Below are positions 51,875 through 62,086 of a DNA stretch of 64,000 bases, piece after piece. The notes under the pieces are model-generated. The model was given only the letters and a program-made list of their open reading frames with translations, made no database searches and had not been told where the DNA came from. The DNA comes from Allofrancisella frigidaquae (GTDB lineage: Bacteria > Pseudomonadota > Gammaproteobacteria > Francisellales > Francisellaceae), in NCBI RefSeq assembly GCF_012222825.1, contig NZ_CP038017.1, positions 496,001 through 560,000 on the forward strand. The letters run 5' to 3'. The translations under genes were made by a program, and so were the position numbers. Each line of letters begins with the position of its first letter. Within the stretch, counting starts at the first letter, position 1.

Positions 51875-52579
51875 ATGATTCATTTACACCAATTACCCAA
51901 GCTACAAGATAAAAGTTATAGTATGAGTCCATTTTGTATAAAGATGGAATTATACTTAAAAGTTGCTGGTTTGACTTATCAAAACCATTTTGGCTTAGAT
52001 TTTAATAGCTCTCCTACAGGTAAAATGCCATATATTGAGACGCAAGGTAAAAAATATGCAGATAGTAATCTTATAATTTCTCGATTACAACAAGAGAATA
52101 ATTTTTCTATAGATGAACATTTAGATAGCCAGCAAAAAGCTATAGCTTTTAGTTTTATTCGATTGTGTGAAGACAGTTTATACTGGGCTGGACTTTATAG
52201 TCGCTGGGTAGATGCTGATAACAATAAATGGAAAGTAAATTTTATAGAGGCTTCTGGGTTACCTAAAGTTATGGCAAACATTATATATCCTGTAGCAAAG
52301 AGAAATATTTTACGGCAACTTAAATCTATTGGACTTATAAGCTTAACAAAAAATGAAATATATTCAAAGGCCCAACAAGATATTGATGCTATAGCTAACT
52401 TTTTAGAAGCAAGGAAATGTTTTTTTAATGATAAAATATCTTTGGTTGATTTAACAGTTTTCAGTTTTTTGATAACAGTAGCTGATAGTAATTGTGGCAA
52501 GAGGTTACAAAATTTTGTTTACGATAAAAATTTAGGAAGTTTTATAGAAAATATACAAAACAAGTATTTAGCTGCCTAA
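51875..52579 (+). CDS. Glutathione S-transferase-like protein
   Basis: The 234-residue protein has a thioredoxin-fold N-terminal half with SMSPFCIKMELYLK near 17-30, the place of the GST catalytic residue, then TGKMPYIETQGKKYADSNLI, the glutathione-binding cis-Pro and Asp/Ser segment. A helical C-terminal domain follows. The pattern is closest to the metaxin/Fax-type GST branch. The substrate is unknown. It lies between the DUF3301 gene and alr, nine bases from each. Confidence 0.82.
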   Translation: MIHLHQLPKLQDKSYSMSPFCIKMELYLKVAGLTYQNHFGLDFNSSPTGKMPYIETQGKKYADSNLIISRLQQENNFSIDEHLDSQQKAIAFSFIRLCEDSLYWAGLYSRWVDADNNKWKVNFIEASGLPKVMANIIYPVAKRNILRQLKSIGLISLTKNEIYSKAQQDIDAIANFLEARKCFFNDKISLVDLTVFSFLITVADSNCGKRLQNFVYDKNLGSFIENIQNKYLAA

Positions 52580-52588
52580 GGAGATAAT

Positions 52589-53695
52589 ATGAATGTTAAT
52601 ATTCTTGAGGTGAATATAAACAGTTTAAGAAATAACATCTTAGCTATTAAAAAATACACAGGAACTAAGTTTTGTTTACCTGTAAAAGCAAACGCTTATG
52701 GTCATGGACTAGAGATAGTTGTAAAAAATACTAAAGATATCGTAGATTTTTACGCTACTGCTTGTGCTAGTGAAGCTTTGGAAGTATATAAAAATAGTGC
52801 TGATGTACCTATATTGATCTTTGGAGCTGTTGAACAAGAAAGTATACAAGAGCTTGTAGATAAAAACGTTCGATTTAGTATTCATGATCTAGATGATATT
52901 CAGAAACTTGAAAGATATGCCAAAAAAGGTTCTACACAACTTAAAGTGCATTTATTTGTAAATACAGGTATGAATATGCTAGGTGTTGATTATGATCAAG
53001 CTTTAGAAACTATACTAACGGTATTTGAGTCAGAATATATATTTCTAGAAGGAGTATACAGTCATCTTGCTTGTGCTGATATAAAAGATCATTTCTTTAA
53101 TAAGTTACAAAGTGAAAAATTTAAAGTTATAGCTAAGTATGTAAAGAGTCTAGATCCAAAAATTATATGTCATTTTGCTAACTCTTATGGCAGCGTGGGT
53201 CAGAAGGGTATATTTTATGATATGGTTAGACCAGGCATTTTAAGTTATGGTTTTTTACCAGAATTCGAAGTTGACAATGCTCTTAAAGTTATTAAACCTA
53301 TAGCAAGACTTTCAACTCAAGTTATAAAAGTTATTAAGCTATCAGAAGCTTCGTATGTTGGTTATTCTATAAGTTATAAGGGAAAAAACGATGAGTTTAT
53401 AGCTATACTACCTGTAGGTTATGGTGATGGTTTTTCTCGCCAGCTTGGTAGTAAAGGACATGTGTATATAAGCCAGAGAAAATATCCTATAGTTGGTAGG
53501 ATAAATATGGATGCTTTAGCAGTGTCGTTAGGGCAAAATAATTATGATGTAAAAGTTGGTGAAAAAGTGGAGTTGATTTCTGATCTACCGCAGAAGGAAA
53601 ATAGTGTTAAAGAATTAGCTAAGCTCCTACATACAATAGAATACGATATAATTACAACTCTTAATCAAAGAGTGATAAGACATGAATACCTGTGA
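52589..53695 (+). CDS. alr: Alanine racemase
   Basis: The 368-residue fold-type III PLP enzyme makes D-alanine for peptidoglycan. The PLP lysine is K33 in KANAYGHG. The catalytic Tyr lies near residue 255 in YVGYSISYKG, and LPVGYGDGFSR and VGRINMDALAV are also seen. Length is standard. AAGGAG precedes the ATG. It is third in the DUF3301-GST-alr run, so it is probably co-transcribed. Confidence 0.96.
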   Translation: MNVNILEVNINSLRNNILAIKKYTGTKFCLPVKANAYGHGLEIVVKNTKDIVDFYATACASEALEVYKNSADVPILIFGAVEQESIQELVDKNVRFSIHDLDDIQKLERYAKKGSTQLKVHLFVNTGMNMLGVDYDQALETILTVFESEYIFLEGVYSHLACADIKDHFFNKLQSEKFKVIAKYVKSLDPKIICHFANSYGSVGQKGIFYDMVRPGILSYGFLPEFEVDNALKVIKPIARLSTQVIKVIKLSEASYVGYSISYKGKNDEFIAILPVGYGDGFSRQLGSKGHVYISQRKYPIVGRINMDALAVSLGQNNYDVKVGEKVELISDLPQKENSVKELAKLLHTIEYDIITTLNQRVIRHEYL

Positions 53696-53777
53696 TTATT
53701 TAGGCTTTACTTTTTAATTTTAAAGCAATAAACTAGTAATCTCGACTAGGGATTGTAAGCAAAACAAAGAATTTTTT

Positions 53778-55397
53778 ATGATTAAAGACAAATTAACAAT
53801 AGGTAGCCTTATAGCAATAGGTATAGGGACTATTATGGGTTCAGGCTGGATGTTTTCAGCGCAATATACTTCAGAATACGCAGGCCCGGCTTCAATAATT
53901 TCTTGGATTATAGGGGCTTTACTAATGATTTTCATAGCCTTAACTTTTGCTGAAAGTTGTACTATCGTACCAGTGCAAGGCTCAACTTCAAGAATTCCTC
54001 ACATTACACATGGAACTTTAATAAGCTATATTTTTGCTTGGATCACCTGGATTTCATATTTAGTATTAGCTCCGATTGAAGTCCAAGCAGTATTGCAATA
54101 CATTGCAGTTTTTTATCCTGGTTTAATAGACCCACAGAACAGTGGCGCTTTAACAATGCAAGGCATCCCAATAGCTGTTGTTTTATTACTAGTTTTTTGC
54201 GCATTTAATTTTTATTCTTTACGTTGGTTGGTAAAAATAAATAATGTAATTACTTTGTTTAAAATTTTGGTTCCGACAACGATAGCATTGGCTTTTATAG
54301 TTTTTTGTTTCTCATTACCAGAACTTAAAGGTAGAACGATAGAGTCTAATTTAGAGTTTATGCCATTTGGTATAAATGGGATTTTATCAGCAATTTCGCT
54401 AGGAGGTATTGGTTATGCTTTTATTGGGTTTAAGGCTATAGTTGAACTGGCAGGAAATACTAACAACCCTAAGAAAGCTATTCCTGTTGCTACTTTAAGT
54501 ACGATATTTATATGTTTGGTTGTATTTTTACTTTTGCAAGTAGCATATTTACTGGTTATATCTAAGTATGTTCATAATAACGTGTGGGACTTGGACACTA
54601 TTTCAAAAGGTTATAGTTCAAGCTTTGGAGCTTTTGCCTTGCTAGCAAGGCAGTTTGGTCAAGTTTGGGTTATGTATTTATTATATTTTGGAGCAATATT
54701 ATTTCCACTGATTGCAGGGCTTTTATATTTCTGTGTCGCTCTGAATTCATTAAATGCTATGGTAGCAAATGGTTATATGCCAAAAATACTTAACAAAATT
54801 AATCCAACTGTAAATAAACCTGTTTATGCTATAGGTTTAAATTTCTTGGTTGCTATGATTATGTTTGCACCCTTTCCGGGCTGGAAAACGATGGCAGCTT
54901 TCCTTACATCATTAATATCATTGACTTATCTAACAGGTGCTACCTCAACTCTCGCAATGAGATATCGCTTGCCAGACATGGAAAGACCATTTAGACTAAA
55001 AGCAGCTTTCTTAATCTCAGTTTTAGGAGTTTTTGCATCTACATTGGTGTTTTTATGGAGTGGCTGGTCAATTGTTTCAAAATCTGGGTTTGCGATTTTT
55101 ATAGCTATTTTTTTATTAGCGTTGTATAGAAATTTTGGGGCAGACAAGTCAGCTAAAATTTTTTGGAATTTTAAAGAATCTATTTGGTTTTGGTTTTATA
55201 TTATAGCAGTAACAGTGGTTTCGTATTTTAGTGAGTTTGGTGGTACAGGAGCCTTAGATTTTTACTCAGCAGCTTTAATATTGTTATTAGTAAGTTTTAT
55301 TACCGCATTATTAGCTAAATACTATTGTTTATCATCTGCGGAAATGAAAAATGGTATCAAACAAGCTTTGCATCACCAGAGAGAATATTTAGATTAA
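53778..55397 (+). CDS. APC-family amino-acid/polyamine permease
   Basis: The 539-residue protein has about 12-14 membrane helices. The family opening IGSLIAIGIGTIMGSGWMFS has the substrate-binding GxG in helix 1. Helix 6 contains the family-typical GGIGYAFIGFKAIVELAGNT. The hydrophilic tail holds a basic end. The substrate is not determined; the glutamate/aspartate-type APC branch is possible. It lies 82 bases after alr and is convergent with the lipoprotein gene. Confidence 0.88.
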   Translation: MIKDKLTIGSLIAIGIGTIMGSGWMFSAQYTSEYAGPASIISWIIGALLMIFIALTFAESCTIVPVQGSTSRIPHITHGTLISYIFAWITWISYLVLAPIEVQAVLQYIAVFYPGLIDPQNSGALTMQGIPIAVVLLLVFCAFNFYSLRWLVKINNVITLFKILVPTTIALAFIVFCFSLPELKGRTIESNLEFMPFGINGILSAISLGGIGYAFIGFKAIVELAGNTNNPKKAIPVATLSTIFICLVVFLLLQVAYLLVISKYVHNNVWDLDTISKGYSSSFGAFALLARQFGQVWVMYLLYFGAILFPLIAGLLYFCVALNSLNAMVANGYMPKILNKINPTVNKPVYAIGLNFLVAMIMFAPFPGWKTMAAFLTSLISLTYLTGATSTLAMRYRLPDMERPFRLKAAFLISVLGVFASTLVFLWSGWSIVSKSGFAIFIAIFLLALYRNFGADKSAKIFWNFKESIWFWFYIIAVTVVSYFSEFGGTGALDFYSAALILLLVSFITALLAKYYCLSSAEMKNGIKQALHHQREYLD

Positions 55398-55530
55398 TTG
55401 TTTTCTATCTTTGGATATGATAAAAACTTTTCAAGTTCTACACTTGCTTTTTTAAAAGCACATTTATGGTTAGGAAATTGTTGAATACTAGAGCATGTAT
55501 GTAGTTTGTGGAATCTAGCTACACCTCTAT

Positions 55531-55560
55531 CTTTTTTTAGAAATTATAGTCTAAAAAAAG
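55531..55560. repeat. Perfect 11-bp inverted repeat between convergent genes
   Basis: CTTTTTTTAGA (55531-55541) and its exact complement TCTAAAAAAAG (55550-55560) surround an 8-base loop. It stands between the permease and the lipoprotein gene that converge here. An entirely AT-rich stem with T/A runs in both arms could act as a bidirectional terminator. Confidence 0.55.
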
Positions 55561-55568
55561 CCATAGCG

Positions 55569-56105
55569 TTATTTTAAATTCAAATATTGTAAATATCTTT
55601 CTTTTTGTACTTTGTAGTATGCTTGATCCCTACTGTCACAGTATTTTTCTGCTTCGTTAGCGTAAGGTTGAGATATTTCGGTTTCTAAATTTAGATAATA
55701 GCTTTCTAAGCTACCGCAATATAAATCTTTTAATTTTTTATTTTTAAAATCCTCTAACAATTCATTGGTTGATGATTTATTAATATCATCGATTCTGAAA
55801 TTCATAACTATAATTGGATTATCTAGAGCTTGTATTTTAAAGTAGTAAGTACCATATTCAGCAAAATCAAAAGACCCAGGGCGGTTATGAGTTTGGTATT
55901 TATATTCAAAACTTTCTAATTTAAATGGTTGCTTATATTCTTTCTCAAGAAGTTGCATAACCTCTTGTTTAACTTGCTGCTGTTGTTCTTTAGTTGCTTT
56001 TGGACTTATACTTCTTTCTAAATATCCATATGTTGCAGCAGCTGTCATGCAACTAGTTAAAAACCAACATAAAAAAAATAGTGTTATTATTTGAATTTGT
56101 CTCAT
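55569..56105 (-). CDS. Putative lipoprotein, partner of the second lipase-like protein
   Basis: The 178-residue lipoprotein has lipobox LTSC and probable lipidated Cys19. It is a paralogue of the IS-truncated protein at 230-772. This copy retains the full C-terminus (ending YLQYLNLK). The central 33 residues beginning ALDNPIIVMNFRIDD are identical in the two, while the ends differ much more. It follows its lipase-like gene by five bases. A role as periplasm-facing immunity or chaperone-like partner of the lipase is inference. Confidence 0.75.
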   Translation of the reverse strand: MRQIQIITLFFLCWFLTSCMTAAATYGYLERSISPKATKEQQQQVKQEVMQLLEKEYKQPFKLESFEYKYQTHNRPGSFDFAEYGTYYFKIQALDNPIIVMNFRIDDINKSSTNELLEDFKNKKLKDLYCGSLESYYLNLETEISQPYANEAEKYCDSRDQAYYKVQKERYLQYLNLK

Positions 56106-56110
56106 TATAG

Positions 56111-57274
56111 CTAAACCTCTACTCGGTAACTAAAAGTATCTGTATTAAAACAGATTCTATACTTAGTCTTTTGCTCTAAATTATCGCTTGATTTTAAAAT
56201 ATCTGAGTTAAGTTTATTTACTTGTGTTTCTATTAAACTACCATCTGGTCGGTATTCTTGATAACGATAGTTAGCTATCTCATGAAGAGTTTTAAAGTCC
56301 TTATAACTACCAGCACTATCTATCAACACTTTTTTACCTACGCTTACAGCTATGTTAGCCATAATATCACCTTTCCTACTAAAAGATGTAAAATCAATAT
56401 CTGACTTAAAGCTTGTATAATTAATTATTAATTTATCTGCTATACCTTGCCAACTACTACAATTTTTAGCTGCTAGCTTACACTGCCATGACTTAAAAGC
56501 TTTAATTGGATTTAAAGTCAAATAGTAAAGTGCTCCGTCCTCATTATTATATTTCATAAATGGGTCTGCTTCATTCTTAATACCAAAGGGTTCAAATCCT
56601 TTTGATGGTGATAGTCTAATACCTCTCAATCTCTTATCTACAAAGTATACTGCTTGCATTTGTGCTATTGAGCCCCCCAGGCTATGTCCTGCAAATCCTA
56701 TATACATAACATTATAATTTTTAAGAAGGGAATTAACAAATTCTATACCTGATTTTGTATGATTTGATACCATTGTAATTGGTGTACCTTTACCTAAAAT
56801 TGTCATATTTAACAAATCTGTTTTGATTAAATCATTATAGATACCATCCAAACTATTTAATCTTGTACCTCTATTTATTACATATACACCTTTATTTTGC
56901 TTATCTCCAGCAGCTGCTACTGCGATACCATAGTAACCAACATCGTTACCTAATTGGCTACTTGTAGCTACTAACTTATATTTTGCTAATATTGGATAGT
57001 AGTGATGAGGGTAGTTTTTTAAAGCATATTGTGCGTCTGATGACAGTAAGTTTTCATAATCTTCTACAAGTGATTTTTTGTCAAATCTATAAATAATACT
57101 AGCGAATGAAGAGTTATATAATTTCCTATCTGATACAATGTTTTCAAAAACTTTATTTTCATACACTAGCTCACATAATACAGCAGCGTCTTTATCTGGT
57201 AAATTTGTTAATATTTTATTTTCATAATGCTCTATAGTTATATCATTATTATTCTCATGTGGGTGAAAACGCAT
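56111..57274 (-). CDS. Class 3 lipase-like alpha/beta-hydrolase (second copy)
   Basis: The start is set at the ATG at 57274, which aligns with its paralogue and has GGCGGTG upstream; a frame beginning at 57292 is possible. The 387-residue protein has the nucleophile elbow GHSLGGS (Ser198) and RGT at 135-137, and no signal peptide. It parallels the protein at 762-1970 over most of its length but has a different C-terminal end (RICFNTDTFSYRVEV). It sits five bases upstream of the lipoprotein gene. The hydrolase fold is well supported; the target is unknown. Confidence 0.75.
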   Translation of the reverse strand: MRFHPHENNNDITIEHYENKILTNLPDKDAAVLCELVYENKVFENIVSDRKLYNSSFASIIYRFDKKSLVEDYENLLSSDAQYALKNYPHHYYPILAKYKLVATSSQLGNDVGYYGIAVAAAGDKQNKGVYVINRGTRLNSLDGIYNDLIKTDLLNMTILGKGTPITMVSNHTKSGIEFVNSLLKNYNVMYIGFAGHSLGGSIAQMQAVYFVDKRLRGIRLSPSKGFEPFGIKNEADPFMKYNNEDGALYYLTLNPIKAFKSWQCKLAAKNCSSWQGIADKLIINYTSFKSDIDFTSFSRKGDIMANIAVSVGKKVLIDSAGSYKDFKTLHEIANYRYQEYRPDGSLIETQVNKLNSDILKSSDNLEQKTKYRICFNTDTFSYRVEV

Positions 57275-57489
57275 TAAACACCGCCAATACATTTTGGTTT
57301 TAAAATTATTTATATAATAAAATAAATAAAAATTAAAATTAAAATAAATAATAAATTTAATACTTGTAATTTATTTATTATGGTTGCTGGAAATTTTTAA
57401 AAACATTAGAGGTCTAGCTTATAAAAAATCATTTTTTTTTTCTCTAAAAAGCGGTATTATTCAGCTAAAAGAATTTTTTTTATAACCAA

Positions 57490-58335
57490 ATGCTTAAAGT
57501 ATCTTTTCAGGGTGAACATGGAGCTTATTCTGAACAAGCAATATCAAGCTTTCTAAAGTTACAAGGAATAGAGGAATTTCAAGCTATTCCTTGCTTATCT
57601 TTTTTTGATGCTATAGAAGAGACTGTGAGTAGTAGGTCAAATTTTGTTATCTTGCCAGTAGAAAATTCTTTGGCAGGTGCTGTAATTCCTGCGTATGATG
57701 AGCTTATAAAAAGTAATTTGAAAGTTAAAGCTGAAATAGTTTTTAAAATACAGCATTGTTTAATGGGTTTGAAAGATGTGAAATTTTCTGAAATTGACGC
57801 TGTAATATCACATCCACAGGCTTTAGCTCAATGCTCAAAGAGTCTTAAGAAACTTAAGCTTACTCCCCAAGCATTTGCTGATACCGCAGGGGCAGCTAAA
57901 TATATTTTTGAAAAACAGAAAGGTAATTATCTAGCAATAGCAAGTAAACTTGCTGCAGAAACTTATGGTCTTGAGATTTTCCAAAGTGAATTTGAAGATG
58001 AGCATTTCAACTATACACGTTTTTTATTAATGGGTTATGATAACCTTGAGTTAGGTGCGCAAGTTAACACTAAACTTAAAACTTCAATTATTTTCTCCGT
58101 TGAAGATAAAACGAATGCGTTAGTAAATATTCTTAACATTTTTGGCAAGCATAACATTAACCTTACAAAAATTGAGTCTCGTCCATCTAGAGATAGAGCT
58201 TGGAATTATTTGTTTTTTATCGATTTTGAAGGTTCAGAAGATGATAATCATATTCAGTTGGCATTGTTAGAAGTGTTAAAAAAAAGCACTTTTTTGAAAG
58301 TATTAGGATCTTACAAAACATTTCAATTTAACTAG
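57490..58335 (+). CDS. pheA: Prephenate dehydratase (monofunctional)
   Basis: The 281-residue enzyme converts prephenate to phenylpyruvate in phenylalanine synthesis. The catalytic domain occupies ~1-180 (GEHGAYSEQA opening, VENSLAGAVIPAYDEL). The C-terminal ACT domain holds the phenylalanine-sensing ESRPSR motif near 237. No chorismate mutase domain is fused, unlike the E. coli P-protein. It is the first of three tightly spaced rightward genes. Confidence 0.95.
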   Translation: MLKVSFQGEHGAYSEQAISSFLKLQGIEEFQAIPCLSFFDAIEETVSSRSNFVILPVENSLAGAVIPAYDELIKSNLKVKAEIVFKIQHCLMGLKDVKFSEIDAVISHPQALAQCSKSLKKLKLTPQAFADTAGAAKYIFEKQKGNYLAIASKLAAETYGLEIFQSEFEDEHFNYTRFLLMGYDNLELGAQVNTKLKTSIIFSVEDKTNALVNILNIFGKHNINLTKIESRPSRDRAWNYLFFIDFEGSEDDNHIQLALLEVLKKSTFLKVLGSYKTFQFN

Positions 58336-58344
58336 GGTGGATCT

Positions 58345-59916
58345 ATGAAAAGATTTTTATTAAGTATATTTTTATTGCTATTTGTTTTATGTGCTTACGC
58401 ATATGATGATATGACAGTTTTATCATTAAACGACTTTCATGGCCAAGTTGAGCCAAATAAAAATATGGTAGGAGCTGCTAAAATAGCTAGTTTCATTGAA
58501 AGTTACAAAAAAGACCATCCTAATTTAGTAGTTGTGTCAGCTGGCGATAACTATCAAGGAACAGCAATTTCTAATATATCTCACGGCGCTGTTGTAAACG
58601 CTTTTTTTGATTATATAGGGCTTAAATACTCCGCTGTTGGTAATCACGATTTTGATTATGGACAGCGTTGGTTTAGAAACTGGTATAATGATAGTGGTGT
58701 AAGATATTTATCTGCAAATATTGATTATAAAAGTTCTTCGATTTTAAGTTATTTTAGAGATTTATACAATGGTGATGTATCACTAGACTATATTAAGCCT
58801 TTTGGCTACCATACGTTCACTAACGGTAAAACGGTGTATTTTATTGGTTTGTCAACTCTTGAAACACCTGAAACTACAGCTAAAAAAAATATTTCTAATC
58901 TTGAATTTACAAATCCTGTTATTAGTGCAAATCAGTGGGTATCTTTTATTAAGGATTATAAGAAGAATAACTTACCAAAACCAGATACGATTGTCTTACT
59001 TACTCATATACCAAGTCAGCAAAAGGGAGCAGATATTTACTCTTCAAAGAGACATGATTTAAATGAACAGTCAGAAATATACGCGGTTACTAAAGATGTT
59101 GAGGGTATTTCTGCTGTCTTATCGGGCCACAGCCATATGCTTGTTTCTGGCTACTTAAATAATGTGGCTGTTGTCCAAGGAGCAAGTCAAGGTAAAAACA
59201 TTAGTGTACTTCATTATGATTGTCATACTACTGCTAATGAGTGTAAGGTTACTCCAGAGGTTATAAATTTATTGAAGGTGACTAAAAGTTTACCTGCCGA
59301 TAAAGGGGTAAAGAAGATACTAGACAGTTATACTGCTACTATTAAAGGCGAGTTAGAGAAAGTTATCACTAAAGCACCATCTTCACTCTCTAATCAAGCT
59401 CAAGATGGACATTATAATATTCCATTAACTTATACTTTGGCTGATATAATCAAAACAGCAACAGTTAGTAATGTCGCTTTACTTAATTCGCATGGTATTA
59501 GAAGGTCATTACCATCGGGTGACATCACTTATAGTATGCTTTATGAAATGCTACCATTTGATAATACAATTGTGACATTGAATATCAGAGGAGATGACCT
59601 TTTAGAGCTTATTAAACATAGCTTATCTCCAAAAGAAGGCGAGCAGCTGGGAGTTTTTGCTGGAATTAATATAGATTTAGATAAAGCAGGCAATATATCC
59701 AAAGTGCTTGTTGGAGACCAGCCGTTAGATTTATATAGAGTTTATAAAATTGCAACAATAGATTTTTTAATAACAGGTGGTGATGGGTTTGTATTTAAAG
59801 GTGTAAAAAACTATAAAGATAGTAGTGTCCCTGCTCGCGATTTAATAATAAAATACTGGAGTTCGCATCCTGCAGAGATTACTAAAGGTTGGCAAAATAT
59901 AAACGTCGAAGATTAG
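58345..59916 (+). CDS. Secreted 5'-nucleotidase / 2',3'-cyclic phosphodiesterase (UshA family)
   Basis: The 523-residue protein has a signal peptide cleaved after AYA (about residue 19), so it is periplasmic or secreted. The metallophosphatase domain shows NDFHGQ, GDNYQGTA, VGNHDFDYG, LTHIPS and LSGHSHM, the full metal-binding set. The C-terminal nucleotidase domain follows (GDITYSMLYEMLPFDN). It would dephosphorylate external nucleotides for salvage. It is nine bases after pheA and abuts the next gene directly. Confidence 0.9.
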   Translation: MKRFLLSIFLLLFVLCAYAYDDMTVLSLNDFHGQVEPNKNMVGAAKIASFIESYKKDHPNLVVVSAGDNYQGTAISNISHGAVVNAFFDYIGLKYSAVGNHDFDYGQRWFRNWYNDSGVRYLSANIDYKSSSILSYFRDLYNGDVSLDYIKPFGYHTFTNGKTVYFIGLSTLETPETTAKKNISNLEFTNPVISANQWVSFIKDYKKNNLPKPDTIVLLTHIPSQQKGADIYSSKRHDLNEQSEIYAVTKDVEGISAVLSGHSHMLVSGYLNNVAVVQGASQGKNISVLHYDCHTTANECKVTPEVINLLKVTKSLPADKGVKKILDSYTATIKGELEKVITKAPSSLSNQAQDGHYNIPLTYTLADIIKTATVSNVALLNSHGIRRSLPSGDITYSMLYEMLPFDNTIVTLNIRGDDLLELIKHSLSPKEGEQLGVFAGINIDLDKAGNISKVLVGDQPLDLYRVYKIATIDFLITGGDGFVFKGVKNYKDSSVPARDLIIKYWSSHPAEITKGWQNINVED

Positions 59917-60582
59917 ATGGAAAATGTAAAGATAGTCTATAAAAATATTAAAAGCCTTAAATTAGCTCTAGATGCAATAGGAAATGTAGTAGTAACTTCA
60001 CCTCAAAGTTTCTCAAAGAAAGAGATTTTTGATCTTTTAGATACAAGAAAAGCTTGGATAGAAAAACATCGCAATAGGATTACTGCTAATAAGAAATACC
60101 TTTACAGTTTATATACTTTAGATCAAGGAAGCCAGGCGTTTTTTCTTGGTAAAGGGTATAAGGTAGAACTTGTAGAATCAAAGCAAAATCTGCTTGTTGA
60201 GAAAGAAAATTCTTTAGTATTTTATTTGAATCCAAGTGTTATAGATAATAGAAAATTTAAATTAGAATTGTTAGAAGAATTTTACAAAGATAGGGCCGAT
60301 ATTATTTTAAATAACTTAGTAGCTAAGTATCTAAAAATAACTAATCAAGATATACAAAGAGTCGTAATCAAAAAGGTTAAAACTAGGTGGGGATCTTGTA
60401 ATCACACTAAAAAGATTATAAATCTTAATATTGATCTTATACTTAGGGACATTCAAGCTATTGAGTATGTTATACTTCATGAGTTAGCTCATCTAACACA
60501 TCCAAATCATTCTAAAGATTTTTACTCTTATGTGGCAAGCTATATGCCAGACTGGAAAGTTAGGGAAAAAAGTCTAAAATAG
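59917..60582 (+). CDS. YgjP/SprT-like zinc metallopeptidase-fold protein (DUF45)
   Basis: The 221-residue DUF45-family protein has the zinc motif HELAHLTHPNHSKDF near 187, where HExxH and a downstream His bind the metal. The family-typical RWGSCNHTKKIINLN is near 157. The biological substrate is not established. The ATG follows the nucleotidase stop with no gap, so translation is likely coupled. Confidence 0.88.
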   Translation: MENVKIVYKNIKSLKLALDAIGNVVVTSPQSFSKKEIFDLLDTRKAWIEKHRNRITANKKYLYSLYTLDQGSQAFFLGKGYKVELVESKQNLLVEKENSLVFYLNPSVIDNRKFKLELLEEFYKDRADIILNNLVAKYLKITNQDIQRVVIKKVKTRWGSCNHTKKIINLNIDLILRDIQAIEYVILHELAHLTHPNHSKDFYSYVASYMPDWKVREKSLK

Positions 60583-60622
60583 GTTATAATCAATTAGTGT
60601 AACGTTTTTGTATCCTTGTATC

Positions 60623-60628
60623 AGGAGG
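60623..60628 (+). promoter_or_regulatory. Ribosome binding site deciding the sdaA start
   Basis: AGGAGG stands six bases before the ATG at 60635. An upstream in-frame TTG at 60608 lacks such a site, so the shorter start is preferred. Confidence 0.85.
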
Positions 60629-60634
60629 GATATT

Positions 60635-62008
60635 ATGGAAAGTACTTTTGAGCTTTTTTCTATCGGTGTAGGGCCATCTTCTTCTCATACCATAGGACCT
60701 ATGCGAGCAGGTTGTGATTTTATAAACATTTATAAAGAACATTTACCAGCAACAACACGTATACAGATAGATTTATATGGCTCTCTTGCTTTGACAGGAA
60801 AAGGGCATAAGACTGATTATGCGGTTGTTTTAGGTGTTATGGGTTTTTTACCAGAATCAGTAGATATTGAGCTAGCTAAAAAATTGTATAGCAATTGCTT
60901 GACTGATGAAAAGTTAGATCTAAATCAACAATTCACTATTGATTTTAATTATAACAAAGATCTGATTTTCCATTATGATGAATTTTTACCTGAGCATGCT
61001 AATGGTATGCGTTTTTCATTATTTGCTGGGGATAAACTTCTTTGTGAAAAAGAATATTTCTCTATAGGGGGAGGCTTTATAGTAGATAAAAAACAAATCA
61101 AAAAAGATGCAGTACCTACAGAAAAACCTTGTGATAAGCCATATAAGTTTGCAAGTATGGTAGAGCTTCGTCAGCTATGTGAAAAGGAGCAAAAAAGCAT
61201 TGATCAAATAATGTTTGAAAATGAAAAAATGGCCTATGGTGAAGAGCTGTCACGCATTAAATTAAAAGAAATCTGGCAAGCTATGAACAATTCAATTGAG
61301 AGAGGGCTAAACTGTCCAGAGATGGTGTTACCTGGTGGACTAAAGGTGCGAAAAAGAGCTCCTAGCATGATCAAAAAACTTAGAGAAAAAAATGTTGTTA
61401 ATACCGATTTTAATTATTTAAACGCATATGCTATAGCTGTAAATGAGCAAAATGCATGTGGTGAGCGTATAGTTACAGCACCTACAAATGGAGCTGCAGG
61501 AGTTGTACCAGCAGTATTAAAATATTATATTGAAACACATAAGGAATTAACAGAAACTGAGCTTGAAGAAAATATCGATAAATATTTACTTATTTGTGCA
61601 GCGATAGGGATTTTATATAAGTCAGGAGCATCTATTTCAGCAGCAGAAGTAGGTTGCCAAGGTGAGATAGGTGTAGCTTGTTCGATGGCTGCAGCTGGAT
61701 ATTGTGCTTTACTGGGTGGCGATATAGAGTCTATAGAATCAGCTGCTGAGATAGCTATGGAGCATAATCTAGGGCTTACTTGTGATCCTATAGGAGGATT
61801 AGTGCAAATTCCATGTATTGAGCGTAATGCTATGGGGGCTGTTCAGGCGATAAATGCTGCTAAACTTGCTTACCTTGATACGGGTGAGAAACGTTTTGTT
61901 GGCTTAGATTATGTCATAAAAGTTATGTATCAAACAGGTTTGGATATGTCTAGCAAATATAAAGAAACATCTTTAGGTGGTTTAGCTATTAATGTTCCAG
62001 TATGTTAG
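60635..62008 (+). CDS. sdaA: L-serine ammonia-lyase (L-serine dehydratase)
   Basis: The 457-residue iron-sulfur enzyme deaminates L-serine to pyruvate. The opening [22 protein letters not shown] is the alpha/beta-type signature. Cys residues for the labile 4Fe-4S cluster appear in [25 protein letters not shown] and [18 protein letters not shown]. Length is standard for the single-chain form. It ends with a clear terminator. It opposes SerB (49.7 kb) metabolically, feeding serine carbon to pyruvate. Confidence 0.96.
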   Translation: MESTFELFSIGVGPSSSHTIGPMRAGCDFINIYKEHLPATTRIQIDLYGSLALTGKGHKTDYAVVLGVMGFLPESVDIELAKKLYSNCLTDEKLDLNQQFTIDFNYNKDLIFHYDEFLPEHANGMRFSLFAGDKLLCEKEYFSIGGGFIVDKKQIKKDAVPTEKPCDKPYKFASMVELRQLCEKEQKSIDQIMFENEKMAYGEELSRIKLKEIWQAMNNSIERGLNCPEMVLPGGLKVRKRAPSMIKKLREKNVVNTDFNYLNAYAIAVNEQNACGERIVTAPTNGAAGVVPAVLKYYIETHKELTETELEENIDKYLLICAAIGILYKSGASISAAEVGCQGEIGVACSMAAAGYCALLGGDIESIESAAEIAMEHNLGLTCDPIGGLVQIPCIERNAMGAVQAINAAKLAYLDTGEKRFVGLDYVIKVMYQTGLDMSSKYKETSLGGLAINVPVC

Positions 62009-62025
62009 CTAATAAGTTCTAGTAA

Positions 62026-62054
62026 AATTATACTAATTTAGTATAATTGTTTTT
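62026..62054 (+). terminator. Rho-independent terminator of sdaA
   Basis: A perfect 9-bp stem AATTATACT-AATTT-AGTATAATT (62026-62048) is followed by G and TTTTT (62050-62054), then another T-rich block. It lies 18 bases after the sdaA stop and before sufS. Confidence 0.7.
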
Positions 62055-62086
62055 GTTTTTATTACGAATTTAAATTTGACACAAAA